NCBI GenBank assembly: GCA_963513935.1
Contig: OY740767.1
Coordinates: 155,626,431 to 155,690,430 of the forward strand
DNA: 64,000 nucleotides
Direction of reading: 5' to 3'
Source of the DNA: Aphrophora alni
Taxonomy: Eukaryota; Arthropoda; Insecta; Hemiptera; Aphrophoridae
Notes under the pieces: generated by a model
The model's database searches: none
Seen by the model: only the letters and a program-made list of their open reading frames with translations
What the model was told of the DNA's origin: nothing
Position numbers and translations under genes: made by a program
In this document: piece by piece, positions 10,964 to 23,892 of the stretch
Layout of the letters: every line of letters begins with the position of its first letter
Position numbering within the stretch: the stretch's first letter is position 1

Positions 10964-13469
10964 TACAACGGAAATTCGTTGTATGGGGTTATATTTTGGT
11001 CAAAAAAGAAAAATATCAAAAAATAATCCCAATGCAAGGTTTGGATGTTTTGTAGAACTTTTTACTGCTTATAGCCGGTCGGTGAGATTGAACTATGAAA
11101 TGGTCCAAGGTCAACTCTTGCCGGCTTGTTCTAACAGTAAATTCCTATGTCGGCGGATTTTGAATTGAAAAATCATTTTTTATGAATTTTGAAAATATGA
11201 AATAATAATGTATAAGGATATGTAGTTGTAATACAAGTTGTATGCAATACATATCTAGTACTGTTATTTCATATTAACTAACAGACGTTACGGCATATTT
11301 AAATGAAGAATTTAAAAATTTTCAAAATTAATAAAAAATAAAAAACCTTGGTATTTCTGAAAATAAAATGTAATTTTAAGATAAAAGTATTCTTGCTAAA
11401 ATTTGGAAAAAATTGATATTTAAAAAGTTAGCAGAAAAGGTTAAGTATAAAAGCTAATAAAAGTAAATAAAAATAAATTTTGAGAAAAGGATTGTATAGA
11501 AGCAATTAAATAAATAAAGTTATATCATAAGTAATGATTAAAAATTTAAATTTGATTAAAACAAAAGAGTTATGGTTTTCACGCTATAGTATGAAAACGA
11601 ACAAAGATAAGAAGTGGAAATTTTGCAAAAAGAAGTTAAAACCTAATATCTAAGAGTTGTGTAAATTTCAGGAAAATCAGTCAATAAATAAACCCCAAAC
11701 CCAAAGGTGTGAAAATACGCACTGGATTACATCACTACCAGAAGTCGCAGCGTTATGTTATCACGGCTAGTGCGTTTAAATCACGAAATAAACAAAGTGA
11801 CAAAGTTTGAAAACAAAAACTTTAAAGGTGTGAGAATTAAAAACTGTAAATTACGCAAATTCTTACGTAAGCGATTAAAGGTGAATGAATCGTCCGACAA
11901 ATGTCATTCGAAGTGCGGGAAATTGCCACGGTCGAGAGCTACAGGACACCGGTTACGTAAAAACGCAAAAACTGTTAGGAAAAGTGTTATAGACAATTAA
12001 AAGGAAAACAATGAAGATTTTTACATCGGCCAGTTACAAGTTGCAGGGTTTAATTGTTCAAGGATAAGTGACGTAGTCGTAGGCGGAGCCAGAATACCAA
12101 CTTACAGCAAAAATAGATTAAAGGATTAATTAGAGCAAAGCGATTAAAAAGGACAATTTAAAAACGGTAAACGTAATAAATAAAGTAATAATAAATAACT
12201 GAATCACCTACACCAAAAATAATCAAGAAATTGCATGGAAATACACCATAAATGGAACTATCGTATCGGTCCAGTGAGGGAAAAAAATTGGTATCGATAT
12301 ACGATAGTTTTTGGCTATAAAAAGAGCCACACGAATCTCATAGAGGTCTCTCTTAAAAAATTCGTTGAACAAGTGCCAGGGGTGGCTATGCCAGTTTGCC
12401 GACTCAAAATTCTCAGTAAAGAAGCTTAAGTGTTACTATGCCAAAATATTAAGAAGTGTCATCGAGAGTGATAGGAGGTGATAGATTCGAACCAACCAGC
12501 CAGCCTTCTAAACTCCATGGAAAAGAAATGAGACAACTGTAATCGCTAAATACAACCAACCAGACACCAGAGGACCATCAGCATCCCAGGACTCAGGATC
12601 TTCAACACGGCGGACAAGGTCTGAGAAAATCCAAATTTCCTTTTTTAAAGGGCAAAATTGGCCCGATTTTAGAGTATCACTGATTTTCCTGAGATAATTT
12701 TTTTTTTTGTGTGTAATTAAATAAATGTATTAAAATAGATAATGTCAAACTCATGTGTGGATAAAAATCTTTTTCGATAAATAAATTTGATAAATTAAAT
12801 AATTTAAATTCAGAGATAAATAGAAATCTTTATATAGATCAATTTTAAGAAAGTTATGAGTGATTGCCTTCTGCTCAAAAGAAAAAATATTTTAGTTGTT
12901 ATCAATTAATTTTATTAGAGAAATTGTTTTGAGTTTTATTTTGTTGACTTGTGTCAAGATTATTATTTCCAGTTGTTTTTGTTTCAATTAATTAAAAGAA
13001 TTAATTTTTTTTATATATTCTCTAAAACTGTGTTTTATTTAGAATTGGTCACACAATTATATGCTATATTTTCAGGTTTGTTATTATAAAAAAGGGTAAA
13101 ATATATTGTATCAAAAAGGTATTCCTAAGGACACACACCTACGAGATTAAAATTAGAAAATAAAGTAAATTCGTGTTCTCCCTGAGAAATAGGGTAATCT
13201 TAAATACAGTTACTGGAAGTCGTAAATAAAAAGGGGGGTACCGGTAATTTGGGGCAACTCAAATTATCGAAGAAGTTATTCAATCCAGGCCAGCAAGATA
13301 GTAAGCCAAAAACTTCCAGTGGATTGGATAATTTATTCTTTTTGCCACGCGAGAACGAATCCTGTAGGCTAAAAATCTCAGGATTCGAGACTATTACGTA
13401 TTAATAAAGATAGGGGGCGTAATTAGTCTGACTCTAAAAAAGGTAGAGTTTTTTCGTTGTAGTACTAAT
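10964..13469. mobile_element. Putative unclassified insertion flanked by an 11-base direct repeat
   Basis: The sequence AACTAATGTAC stands at 10953-10963 and again at 13470-13480. Just inside, the left end has TACAACGGAAATTCGTTGTA (itself palindromic) and the right end has the reverse complement of TACTACAACGAAAAA, so both ends carry TACAACGRAAA in inverted orientation. An 11-base duplication would suit a Mutator-like or other DNA transposon. Inside there is no recognised transposase, only small basic frames at 11755-12000 and 12235-12429. It could also be a chance match in AT-rich DNA. Confidence 0.3.
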
Positions 13470-13690
13470 AACTAATGTACATGATTCAACCAAACTATAT
13501 GCAAGTATATTGAAATAAATTTGACCCATAGAAATCCTGAGGAGAAAGAGATCTCAAATTTCAAATAGATAATTTGTAAATTTAATATTGTGTATGATAC
13601 AAATGAATAAAATATTGTAATTATAAACTTGTCTCTGATTGTTATAGCAAGTTAAATGTAAAGATTGGTACACAAAGGGTAGATACTTAC

Positions 13691-13822
13691 TGAAATACAC
13701 AACTACATATTCATGTTCTTCAATAAGATTCTTCAATATTTCATCAGTGACTTCTTCAATTGTTGCTGTCCTCTTTTGTTCTATCAACCAGGCTAACACT
13801 TCTTCTTCATTCAACAGGTCAC
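13691..13822 (-). CDS. Exon E12 (A type), thioredoxin fold linker exon
   Basis: 44 codons, acceptor TTGAAG, donor GTAAGT. It encodes G-D-L-L-N-E-E-E-V-L-A-W-L-I-E-Q-K-R, then T-I-E-E-V-T-D-E-I-L-K-N-L-I, ending Y-V-V-V-Y-F plus an A. That terminal A makes the split codon with E13 AGT (Ser), where other A/B junctions give Tyr. The 7.9-kb intron that follows holds the intact Tigger transposon and the 2.5-kb unclassified insertion. Confidence 0.87.
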
Positions 13823-15603
13823 CTTCAAACCACAAACAAATTATTTGCATTAATACTAATTAGTAGATCAAATCATAATTATTTATTTTAGTACAGATTT
13901 AATAAAAACAAATATAGTGCACAAATTTTCCCACTCATACCGGTTTTGGAACTGAATAAAAAATGCAACGAAATGATAAATGTGGTGAGGTCTCTAGATC
14001 AGTTAGGGGAGAAGAGAAAACAAGAAACGGACAGTTTGGAGGGAGGAGTAGGAGGGGAAGTAACCTATAGCAGTACAGTAGTGTATATAGTCACTTATTT
14101 CATTTTTATTTGTCATTTTTAAAGAGAATATTAAATTACAATGGAAAATTATTTGTCGCTGATTAAAGGGAATCGGTAAAATGTGAAACATATATATTAC
14201 ATGTTACTGTGGACTGGTATGTGTGAATAAACCGAACCCAGGTCTAAAGATAATGGTGTGCTGCCTCATTCAAAATTTTATGACACCCTAGATTAGGAGA
14301 AAATGTAAGTTGAACCACCAGAGGAATCCATTCCTTGTAGGTTTCACAACTGTTCATGTTTAAACCAAACTTATTTAGTAGTTGATAGAGTGGAAAATAT
14401 TTTCCGATAAAACTTCCACTTAGTTTCCACATTGAAATTGGCAAACTTGCCTTAATGAAACATGAGGTTGTTTATCTTAAATAAAGTTTTCATTTACTTT
14501 GGTAAATTTCTATAAATCTATATAAATTTGGTATTCTAAGTTGAAAAATTTATTGAATTTGTTAGAACTTATGTTGAACATTTTATTATATGAGCCTTGT
14601 AGAATGTTTTAGTGTTTATTTGAAACCTTAGGGTAGCTATTCTCCAACTCTATAATCCCACCCACAAACCCATTCCATTAAAATAGGGTTAAAAAGACAA
14701 AATTATAATGTAAATTATTCAGAAAATTAAATTTATTAATCTACAAGACTAATATAAAATAGACATATAATATTCATATTTAACACAATTAAATGCATGG
14801 CATTAGCAAATGGGCTTACCATTTCAAATTATTGAAAAACTCCTTGTTAAGCATTTATTTTTTTTTAAATAAACTTACAAAACCTATAGAAAACAAAGAG
14901 AAAATAAAATTCATAAAGTGTGAGTATGGTAACATCTTACTGAAAATCATCTCCAAAACATTCAAGAAATTTAATGAAGTAACAGTACTCAGCACAAATA
15001 ATAAAATCCGTGCTTTTCTCGCAAGCTGGTGCCTGACAATTTAAAGTAAATTCTTCCCAATATAAAATTTAAAATAAATAAATAAACTCAAGCCTTCAGA
15101 TTTAATTGAAAGGTGATGAAATAAATTATTACAAACGAAGGCGTTTCCTTTGTTTAACCTTTAAAGGAATGATTCACTTTTATCGGAAATTCCACGTAGA
15201 ATAAGAAAATGGTATTGTATATACAGTTACACCAACTGGTAGCCAAGAAAACATACATTTGTATCAAGAGCATAGATTTTTAAGGAATATTGAAAATAAT
15301 TTATTAATAGGTTAATTTTGGGATTTGAACTTTCTAATATGCATCACTAAGTCACATTTGCTTTGCAAACCAAAAAATTTTGTCACACTGATGACCCTGT
15401 ATATATAGCTTAATAAAGAGAACTGTATAAAACGTACTGTACTGATCAATTCATTTTCCTTAATATAGAATTTCAAAAAGCACAACTATTTTAACTTAAA
15501 TTTTTTTAAATATTCCATTAAAATTCAAAATGACACTCATAATATTAACAATGTTTAACTTTTGTTGAATGACCAATGATTGAGGTTATACCAGCAAACT
15601 TAC
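13823..15603. other. Intron between E11 and E12, nothing recognised
   Basis: AT-rich intron of 1.8 kb. A slightly GC-richer patch at about 13985-14080 and another at 14250-14440 are not recognisable as any element. Confidence 0.5.
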
Positions 15604-15786
15604 CTTCATAAAGAGCAGGAATCTTATCCTCAAAGTAGACTAATGTAGGGAGATGATCAATACCATACTCTTTAGCCTCTGCGTCATTATCTAAACGTAC
15701 AATCACTATGCCTTCCTTGTCCAAGTCATCATCAATGTTTTCCAATTCATTCAGGATCCTGATATCTTGTTTATCATCCTTATCAT
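15604..15786 (-). CDS. Exon E11 (B type), thioredoxin-like half-domain without CxxC
   Basis: 61 codons, acceptor TTCTAG, donor GTAAGT. The former redox segment is Y-D-K-D-D-K-Q-D-I-R-I-L, cysteine-free and charged. Then N-E-L-E-N-I-D-D-D-L-D, G-I-V-I-V-R-L-D-N, A-K-E-Y-G-I, H-L-P-T-L-V-Y-F and A-L-Y-E-G. The run L-P-T at the proline turn matches the cis-proline tripeptide of classical thioredoxins even though the catalytic cysteines are gone. Confidence 0.88.
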
Positions 15787-16420
15787 CTAGAAATGTGTAA
15801 TATCAATATCAACTATTTACAAAATATTCAAAGTTGGAAGTTATTTTTCAAAGACATGGACATTTTAATTGTAATATCTTCTACAATATCCTTAAGAACA
15901 ATTTAAATCGCCTATTATTGTATTATACAATTGACAAAAACTATACCAATGATTCCCTAGAACGTTTAATTGAGTAGTCGTTTAAAAGTGAATGGATAAC
16001 CATCATAATTACACTGACATACAGAGCAATATGACCATATTACACAGATTAAGTAAGGGACATAAAATGAACGTTATGGAGGAATTTGAAATTTATAAAC
16101 ACCAGAAGATTAATCTATCCAATATTTTAAAAGATTAATCCATCCAATATTTTAAACGACAAACTAAATTTTACCTCCAACTACATGATGATTTGATATT
16201 TGAACATCAGAATAGAGCAAAATACATATCTGATAAGGAAGGTTTAAAGTAGCAGTATCCCAATCTAACTCAGCAAGTGAAAATGTGGCCAAAACACTAG
16301 AAACAAAAACCATTTTTAACTTTAACGAGTGCCGTTTCTGCACGGTTATTTGTGCCCCCCCTCCCGAGATTTTTATATGTGTTTGTAATGTGTATGTAAA
16401 CAAAGTAAATGTTATTAGCT
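15787..16420. other. Intron between E10 and E11, nothing recognised in left part
   Basis: AT-rich sequence with a short duplicated phrase, GATTAATCYATCCAATATTTTAAA, at about 16108-16155. No exon was found. A hammerhead-like motif follows at 16421. Confidence 0.5.
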
Positions 16421-16458
16421 GGCCTGATGATATGCCTATGGTAGCGAAACATGTAGCC
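16421..16458 (+). ncRNA. Candidate hammerhead ribozyme (type I, minimal)
   Basis: The sequence contains CCTGATGA, an arm, then GCGAAACATGTAGCC. It can be laid out as a hammerhead: stem I TGGC/GCCA, core CTGATGA, an imperfect stem II with TGCC/GGTA around TAT, GAAA, a two-pair stem III, and a GTA cleavage triplet. Such minimal type I hammerheads are known from Penelope-like retroelements. Stem II is poor at its base, so activity is doubtful. Confidence 0.4.
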
Positions 16459-16744
16459 ATTACTCTAGTGTATAAAGAATTACTATCGACTTGAAAGAAG
16501 GTATGTTAAATAATTAAAGTAATTCTAAGGCAAAACAATGAAAACTATGATAGATAAGAATACTTAGTATTTCAGAGACACAATTTGTCTTAGAACTTAT
16601 TCACTTAGCTTCAGTAGATGTACACATTTTAAATTATAGTACAACCTCATTTAGCACAACCTGGCATTCCAGTGGATCTCCACATTACGAACAACAAATA
16701 CTTCTTCTATATTATATCTATGTAAAGCAGCAAATCAAACTTAC

Positions 16745-16876
16745 AAAATAAGACGGCCAAGTAAGGAACTGTATCAATCAATTTATCTACGATTTCATCT
16801 GTGACATCTGCAATCTCGCTGTGTCGTTTCTGATGTATTAACCAACTGAGCAACTCTTCCTCTTTCATCAAATCAC
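16745..16876 (-). CDS. Exon E10 (A type), thioredoxin fold linker exon
   Basis: 44 codons, acceptor TATCAG, donor GTAAGT. The sequence runs G-D-L-M-K-E-E-E-L-L-S-W-L-I-H-Q-K-R, then S-E-I-A-D-V-T-D-E-I-V-D-K-L-I-D, ending Y-L-A-V-L-F. Together with E11 and E12 this is the most canonical part of the repeat series and the part that most resembles the arthropod family as I know it. Confidence 0.88.
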
Positions 16877-17089
16877 CTGATATACACAAAATATAATATA
16901 AAATACAGCAATTACTACAACAAATATAAATAAACTGTGCAAAAAAATTAAAATATTACATCCATTTGCAATTAAAATACTAACTAAATAAAATATTTGC
17001 AGTAAAAATATTAGTTCAGTAGTTGTCAGTAAGAAAAAGTGAAAATGAACCATAATTTTTTTTAAAACATTTAAATAGGGTAAACTCAC

Positions 17090-18150
17090 TTCACTTGTGC
17101 CATAAACATGTCCTCAACAAAAATCATATTTAATTCAAATCGACCTTTTGATGACAGTAATCACAAAATAATTTTATTTTGTGGTTTGGGGTTTTTCCTT
17201 GTTCATATATTATCACCACAATGCTCTAGATATTTATTTAGTAGCCAATAGTTAAGGTTCTTTTTGCTTTTGCCAATTATTCCTAAACTGTGACTTATTT
17301 CACTTTCGATTTTGCACATAGATCATCAATTTTCACAATTCACTCATATTTAAACAAAATTGTAAGAGCCGGTTTCGAAAAATTACATATTTTATAACTT
17401 TTTTCTTTCTTTTTATCGACAAAATTATAAAACTCATAACCGACATTTTTGGTGAGATGGCGACTAATACATTTTGTTTCAGTCCTTAGAGCCGATTTTT
17501 AATAAATAGTAATTTTCTATTTTTTTCCTTATAGCAGCATCCCCCAAGAAACATCCCAAGATTTGGCTAAATATGGTCACATACCAAATTTTATTAAAAT
17601 TGCTCCATACGTTTAGGCTCTCCATACGCCAACATCATTAAAAAAACCCACTTTTTTGGACTCGTGGGACCTGAAAACAGATATAACAACCCGCCAAAAA
17701 CTCAATATCGATTTTTTGATCTATTACACAACTTTCTGTATCTGAATGTAAAAATTGGGCTCAACTTAACCATTAAAATGTAAATTTAGTAGAAAATCAA
17801 TCCAACCGTTTGTTCTGTAGACACGATGCCTTCGGATATACTCTAAGTAAGCGAACTAGAAAGTATTCTAAAATTAAAATTGTTTTGTATATATTGATTT
17901 TAATTGAAAAATTCACACCAAATTTATTATTCAGAAACTGAAGTAAAAGTCTATAAAATTGTATATCACACAACATTTAATGTATTTTAAAATTATTACT
18001 TATTTAACATTATTATTTTAGAATTATTCAATTACAAAATATACAAAATGAGTAACCTTTTCTTAATCTTGGGGTTCAAAAGTTCAATAATCCATAACTC
18101 TTGCTTTGGCTATTTTTATAATACTTTTGGGTGCACAACATAAATTAATT
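17090..18150. repeat. Diverged dispersed non-coding repeat
   Basis: The start (TTGTGCCATAAACATGTCCT, then AATCGACCTTTTGATGA) has diverged counterparts at about 50735 and 54670. Phrases such as CATACCAAATTTTATTAAAA recur at 53650. The end (GGCTATTTTTATAATACTTTTGGGTGCACAA, near 18105-18138) recurs at 63957-63990. No protein is encoded. The sequence belongs to one or more repeat families I cannot name. Confidence 0.55.
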
Positions 18151-18439
18151 AAAACTTTAAAACTTAATCTAAACAATTAGAATATGTGATATCTTAAAAC
18201 TAATGAAAGGTGTGCGATGGGGAGTGATAAATGATGGATAAATATGATACAAATTTAATGGTGGATTGTGTTTTATAAAAATATATATATTATATTGCCT
18301 ACGTTAATAAAAGTTCTTTCATATTAAGTGTGAGTACAGTCAGTTCTTGGTGATATTCCATGATAAGGTAACAAATAACCTTTTTATTGTAATACCAATC
18401 TTGGTAAAGTATTAATTAATAATAAAGATAAAATATACT

Positions 18440-18735
18440 TATGTGAAAATAGTGGTGTTTAAAAATTAATTGTAGTGACTGTAATTGTGAATATATGTCC
18501 CAAACAGGTAGATCCATTAAAATCATATTAAAGGAACATATTGCTGGAAGCATGGTAAAACAGAGTCAAATTTTGCTAACCTACTTTTAATCCCAAGGAT
18601 AATGTTAAAGTCTTGTATAATGAACAGAAAAGTAAAAAACTAAATAGTTTGGAAATTTTAGAAATAAACAGATCTGTATACAATGACCATGCTTCTAAGG
18701 TAAATGAACAGGTATATAACCAATCCCCTTTATGG
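18440..18735 (+). mobile_element. Penelope-like element remnant (GIY-YIG end and C terminus)
   Basis: The frame reads L-K-I-N-C-S-D-C-N-C-E-Y-M-S-Q-T-G-R-S-I, then L-K-E-H-I-A, the zinc-ribbon and GIY-YIG core of Penelope-like elements with the Y-I-G replaced by Y-M-S. After a shift, V-L-Y-N-E-Q-K-S-K-K-L-N-S-L-E-I-L-E-I and later V-N-E-Q-V-Y-N-Q-S-P-L match the protein's C-terminal end. It is decayed and inactive. It is a different copy from that at 4673, and the 3' non-coding part that follows holds a hammerhead-like motif. Confidence 0.7.
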
Positions 18736-18873
18736 AAACCCACTGTATTTGATTGACCTGTCAGTTCCTTGACCTCCTCAGGTTCTCCATGGTAGGTCCT
18801 GTCCCTTTCTCTTCTCCCTCACCCTCTTAACATTGATGTTGATTTAAGTTGTTTTGTAAATTTTAGTTGTTAG

Positions 18874-18911
18874 TTGTCTGATGATGCTTAACTGCGAAAC
18901 ATCTGTTACAA
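18874..18911 (+). ncRNA. Candidate hammerhead ribozyme in Penelope-like 3' region
   Basis: The core CTGATGA, a short arm, then GCGAAACATCTGTTACAA can be arranged as a type I hammerhead. Stem I pairs TTGT with ACAA, stem II is a weak GC/GC pair, stem III is two pairs (AC/GT) with an ATCT loop, and cleavage would follow GTT. It lies about 140 bases after the end of the Penelope-like protein remnant on the same strand, where hammerheads are known in that group. Confidence 0.5.
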
Positions 18912-18999
18912 ATATATTTGTGTTTTGTGAAATTTACCAGCGAGTATTATGTGTTACCCTTAAAGTTCTTTCGTTCAGAGTTTTGAGTTTGTTCCCATA

Positions 19000-19668
19000 C
19001 CCTTTAATGAATTTTGAGAGTTGCAATTCTCATGAGGAATTTTGACTGGATATAATCTGCATGAAATGTGAATTTATAATGTTGAATTGCATTGAATTCT
19101 TCAATTCCATGGAGGGATAAACAAGTTATATATTTCACTCACCAATGGTTCTAAAGCTATAATATTATATTATTATTTCTATTATTTTTAAATCACTGAA
19201 ATAATTATTTAACTCTTATTCTTCCTGGATCTATAACAATGATGCTGCATCTGGATGTTTTGACCAGAACGTCCCCAAAACTTCTTTTTTTCTTCTTTTT
19301 TTTACTATAGAAAACTTTCAAGTGATGGTTCTTCTTTCTCTCTTTTTTTGAAACTCTTGTCAAGTAGTATGAATTCTATCACTGTTCATGTTACACAAAT
19401 TATATTATATTGTGATACAAAATATGAATGATGTTTATATCTATTGTGGTATGGGTTTTGATGGTAAATAGGTTATGTTTTTGGTTGATGATAGTGAATA
19501 TTTTTAATTGAGTGAATTTACTGTAAAGTTATATGTGTATAACCTTATAACTTTGGAATTTCGGTATTGTTACAATATGACAAATAGTCCAATTTTACAA
19601 AATAATACATAAACCATTTATCTTACACAATGATAAAGAGAATTAATAAAAACTTTAAAATATCTTAC
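19000..19668. other. Intron sequence, nothing recognised
   Basis: AT-rich sequence with T tracts near 19285 and 19345, leading to exon E9. No element boundary was seen. Confidence 0.45.
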
Positions 19669-19851
19669 CTTCATAAACAAATGGAATGCGTTTTTCAAAA
19701 AAAATTAATGCCGGTAAGTTATCAATACCATATTCCTTCGCTTCGGCATCGTTGTCTATCTTAACGAAGGCAATGTCGTTCTGGTCACACTCATCATCAA
19801 TGTTCTCTAGTTCAGCCAATACCTTCTGACTTTTCTTTTGATCTTTATCAT
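19669..19851 (-). CDS. Exon E9 (B type), thioredoxin-like half-domain without CxxC
   Basis: 61 codons, acceptor ATACAG, donor GTAAGA. The old active-site segment is Y-D-K-D-Q-K-K-S-Q-K-V-L, with no cysteine. Then L-A-E-L-E-N-I-D-D-E-C-D, D-I-A-F-V-K-I-D, A-K-E-Y-G-I, N-L-P-A-L-I-F-F and F-V-Y-E-G complete the half-domain. The frame carries no ATG, so start-codon-based gene finders would miss it. It was recognised from its match to E7 and E11 and from correct splice sites. Confidence 0.86.
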
Positions 19852-20026
19852 CTGTATAAAATACAAAAATTTAGTGACTGCAAATTTATTGTTAATAGTT
19901 AAAAAGCAATTGTTAATGATAAACACAGTAACACACACCAACTTGTTTTCACAGTGAATACAAATTTTATGTTAATAATATTAATTAGATTTTTGTTGTT
20001 TTTGTTGAAAAAACTTGCGGTCATCA

Positions 20027-20058
<32 letters not shown>

Positions 20059-20082
20059 AAAAAATAAATAAAAAAAATAGCC

Positions 20083-21100
20083 CTGGAATATTATAATAGT
20101 GTTAAAGTCAGAAGAAAACAAGAATTGATTACCCAAGGACCAGCTAGGAGGGGTTGCCAGAGTTGTGGTGAATGGTAACAGATGATTAAAAAGTGAGGTA
20201 ATATAGGGAACAAATATCTCGATATGAGACTGGTTCAAGATGGTGTAGGTGTAAGGAAGGGGAGATATGTCCAAAAGCCAGGGAGATAACAACAGTGCTG
20301 TAATCTTCTGCAATGTTGATAGAGTTGATGTCTAAGCAGCCACTGGAATAACATCGGAGGCTACAGGTGTGCATGCTTTTTGCTGCTCTCGGCTAGCTTT
20401 CTTTGGACTTCTCTGGGAGCACCATGGGCTTAGCCTTTTGTCATAGGATATCTTAATTAGGAAATAGGTTGGAAAGGAACAGTAGGTCAACTAGGTATAA
20501 CCCCAATTTGTGTTCCCTAACAGGAAGTGACTTGTAAGGTTGGATGCCGAATATCCCCCCCCCCTTGTATTTGCTTTTTTTTTAACAGAAGACGGTTTGT
20601 TAAGTTGGCCACCAGGTGTTATTCCTATTCGCTTGTAGATCTGGTAGGTCAAACAGAAAAACAGAGTTATGTTTTTTTAATGCTCCTCTTTTTTTGTCAA
20701 TAGCAGACCAGATATTGTATAAATAATACAATGTCAATCATAGTGGTAGCGGGTAGTAGACTGCAGATAAAGACCTGAGTGAGAACTAAGTGTGGATTGA
20801 ACTATAAATGGAATTCCAGTATTTAAATGTTTAACCTGGAGGCCATAAACTAAGGTGTGAAAATCCATTATGGATTTTAGAAAGACCTCAAGGCAACCAG
20901 AAAGGTACTAGTTTTCACAGGAGGTTTAGGGGCTTTGCCCACACTCAGGGAAAAAAGATTTGAAGTTATAATAGAAGTTTCAAGCAAATCAGAAGCGATT
21001 TTGTGTTTAGGAGAGATAGGGAACTTGGTCCTCAGTAGATTTTGTCCGGGAATGTTGTATAGGTGTGTGGGCGTGATTTAGTTTCATTAAGAAAGTTGTC
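20083..21100. repeat. GC-richer block, probably decayed transposon, with SINE-like start
   Basis: The first part (CCCTGGAATATTATAATAGTGTTAAAGTCAGAAGAAAACAAG, split here only for description) resembles segments at 23893, 48928 and 50456. The rest is clearly GC-richer than the flanking intron and includes a C run near 20558. I found no convincing protein, although short frames occur on both strands. Confidence 0.45.
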
Positions 21101-22269
21101 CAACAGATTTTCTGTGTGTTTCGCCATGACATCATTAGAGATGTTGATTTTGTCCAGGAAGGATGGTATCTGCTTGATGGGCTTAGAGGTATGATCCTTT
21201 GCAGAGTGTGTGTTAAAAATTCGTATGAATTTATTTCAAATGTAAAGAGTTATCCGATTTCAAAAATGATTGATTCAACTATATTTTATACCATACACGA
21301 AAATGGATGCTAAAAGTATTCTTCTCTCTATTTAAATTAAAGCATTTTTTCAGGAACATTTCGGATATTATGATGCTAATAAAAATCATTATATGTAACT
21401 TAGTTTTGTTTTGCAGTTGACTCTATTTACATCAATTTTCCTAGAATGTAATTCTCTACAAGAGTTGTTTAAAAGTTGAATGTGTTTAATTACCTATTTA
21501 ACAAAGTTTTTGTATCTCAAACATAAAAAACAGGAGGGATTTTACCACAATTGTTTGCGCTCTACCCAGATTTCTCAAAAACTAATGCTGCCCAAAAGCC
21601 ATAATAAACCGCCAACTTCGCCCCTTAATTAACATTCTAAAAATTTCAGTACAGCTTCATTTAACTAGAGGAGTAGAACCCAGGTAGAAATCTTTCGCTA
21701 GCCATAAGTCGGCAACAAATCATTTTCAAACCCAAGTTAAGGTCCACTTTTTGAGTATGTTATGATACAAAAACATTGCTTTTTAGCACAAATTATTGAT
21801 ACTTTATAATAAGAAATAACTAGTAGGCCTGTCATAATGTTTGTGTGTTCTTGACATTACCAATTTTTTCGTTTTAGGTTTTTTGACGATAACTTAATTC
21901 TTTTCAAAGAACAGTAAAATTAAAAACCCATTTTGTTAGTTATTAAAAAATATAAATATTTTATCTCATAAAATTTACGATTTCCAAGATATTTTGACTA
22001 AATGTCAACCTTCGCCATTTTGAATATTTACATAGTAAAGTTTTGGATCTTGGTATAATGATAAAAAATAGTATAAACAATGTGCAAGCCATATTTAAAC
22101 TCACAATTTTACTAATTTCAAAAGTTATGATTATGTTTTTTTAACATTAAATGGCCGACAGACGGAAATTGAAGCGTTTCCGGACATATGTTCATATAAA
22201 TTTTTTACATAATTTTTACTACCTAGTAGAATCGTCCTGCAATTCTTTCCATTTCTTCATGAATTGTAT

Positions 22270-22930
<661 letters not shown>

Positions 22931-23129
22931 CTCCCTATATATATATATATTTGTGTCTTATACATTCGTATGTCTTTACGGTTGTTGAATATTTGAAGTA
23001 TAGTATGTTATTTTGGGGGTTAAGTTAAGATTTATACTACCATGTGTTGCCTAGATGATCAATAAATCTAACATAAAAATTTAACTTTAATGGGATTGTA
23101 TATTATAAACTGTACAAAACAATACTTAC

Positions 23130-23261
23130 AAAATAAAGCAGCTACATGTGGCATTTTGGAAATAATCATATCCAACATTTCATCAGTAACATCTTCAATT
23201 TGATCATTACTTTGCTGATGCTGTAGCCATTTCAACACTTTTTCCTCTTCTTCTAAATTTC
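23130..23261 (-). CDS. Exon E8 (A type), thioredoxin fold linker exon
   Basis: 44 codons, acceptor TTACAG, donor GTAAGT. It starts G-N-L-E-E-E-E-K-V-L-K-W-L, with Asn replacing the usual Asp. It continues S-N-D-Q-I-E-D-V-T-D-E-M-L-D-M-I-I, and ends H-V-A-A-L-F. It links E7 to E9 in frame. A CT microsatellite and an inverted-repeat element lie about 200 bases downstream in the following intron. Confidence 0.86.
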
Positions 23262-23892
23262 CTGTAAACAAATTCATTTAATAATTTTTTTAACTGTTCC
23301 ATCATCTTACACTGTCATCACTTACTATTAGGAAATGTTTAGTCCACTGAATGATTTTGTTTAAAACTGTACTTAAGGGTGTTAAATCTCAAAAAGTACA
23401 GCTCAGATGGGTACTGGAACATTCGAGCATTGAGGAAATGAGAAATAAAAAGTTTCACTAAACGCATAAGTGTAATAACAAGAATGTTTAGTTTTAAATA
23501 TGGTTAATACAAAATATTAAATTATAAAAATATCTAAACTCTAACTCTATGGATAAATGTAATAGTTGTGTAAAAAAGGGACCACGTATTGAGAAGTGAG
23601 ATACAAAAATTTTGTAATTCTACTTTGATATGGGAAGTTCCTTAAATATGTTAGGAATAACTAGAAAGATAAAGTTTTTATCATACAACTTATAGCAGAA
23701 CATCAGAGAATGAGATATCCAATTTAAAATTTATCAAATAAATCAACCACAAATAGAGGCAATGTTATAACATCTGTTATACAAGAATATTTGTTCATTT
23801 TTTCTTTATTTTCCCTGTTGTTTGAAGGCAAAAAATCTCTTGCTCATCATCACCTTATAAAAAAAAAAAAAGGAAAAAAGATCATAAAACAA

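Noticed and set aside
11755..12429. Gag-like or nucleic-acid-binding gene in the 2.5-kb insertion
   Set aside because: The two small basic frames have a few Cys and His residues but no proper zinc knuckle or known domain order.
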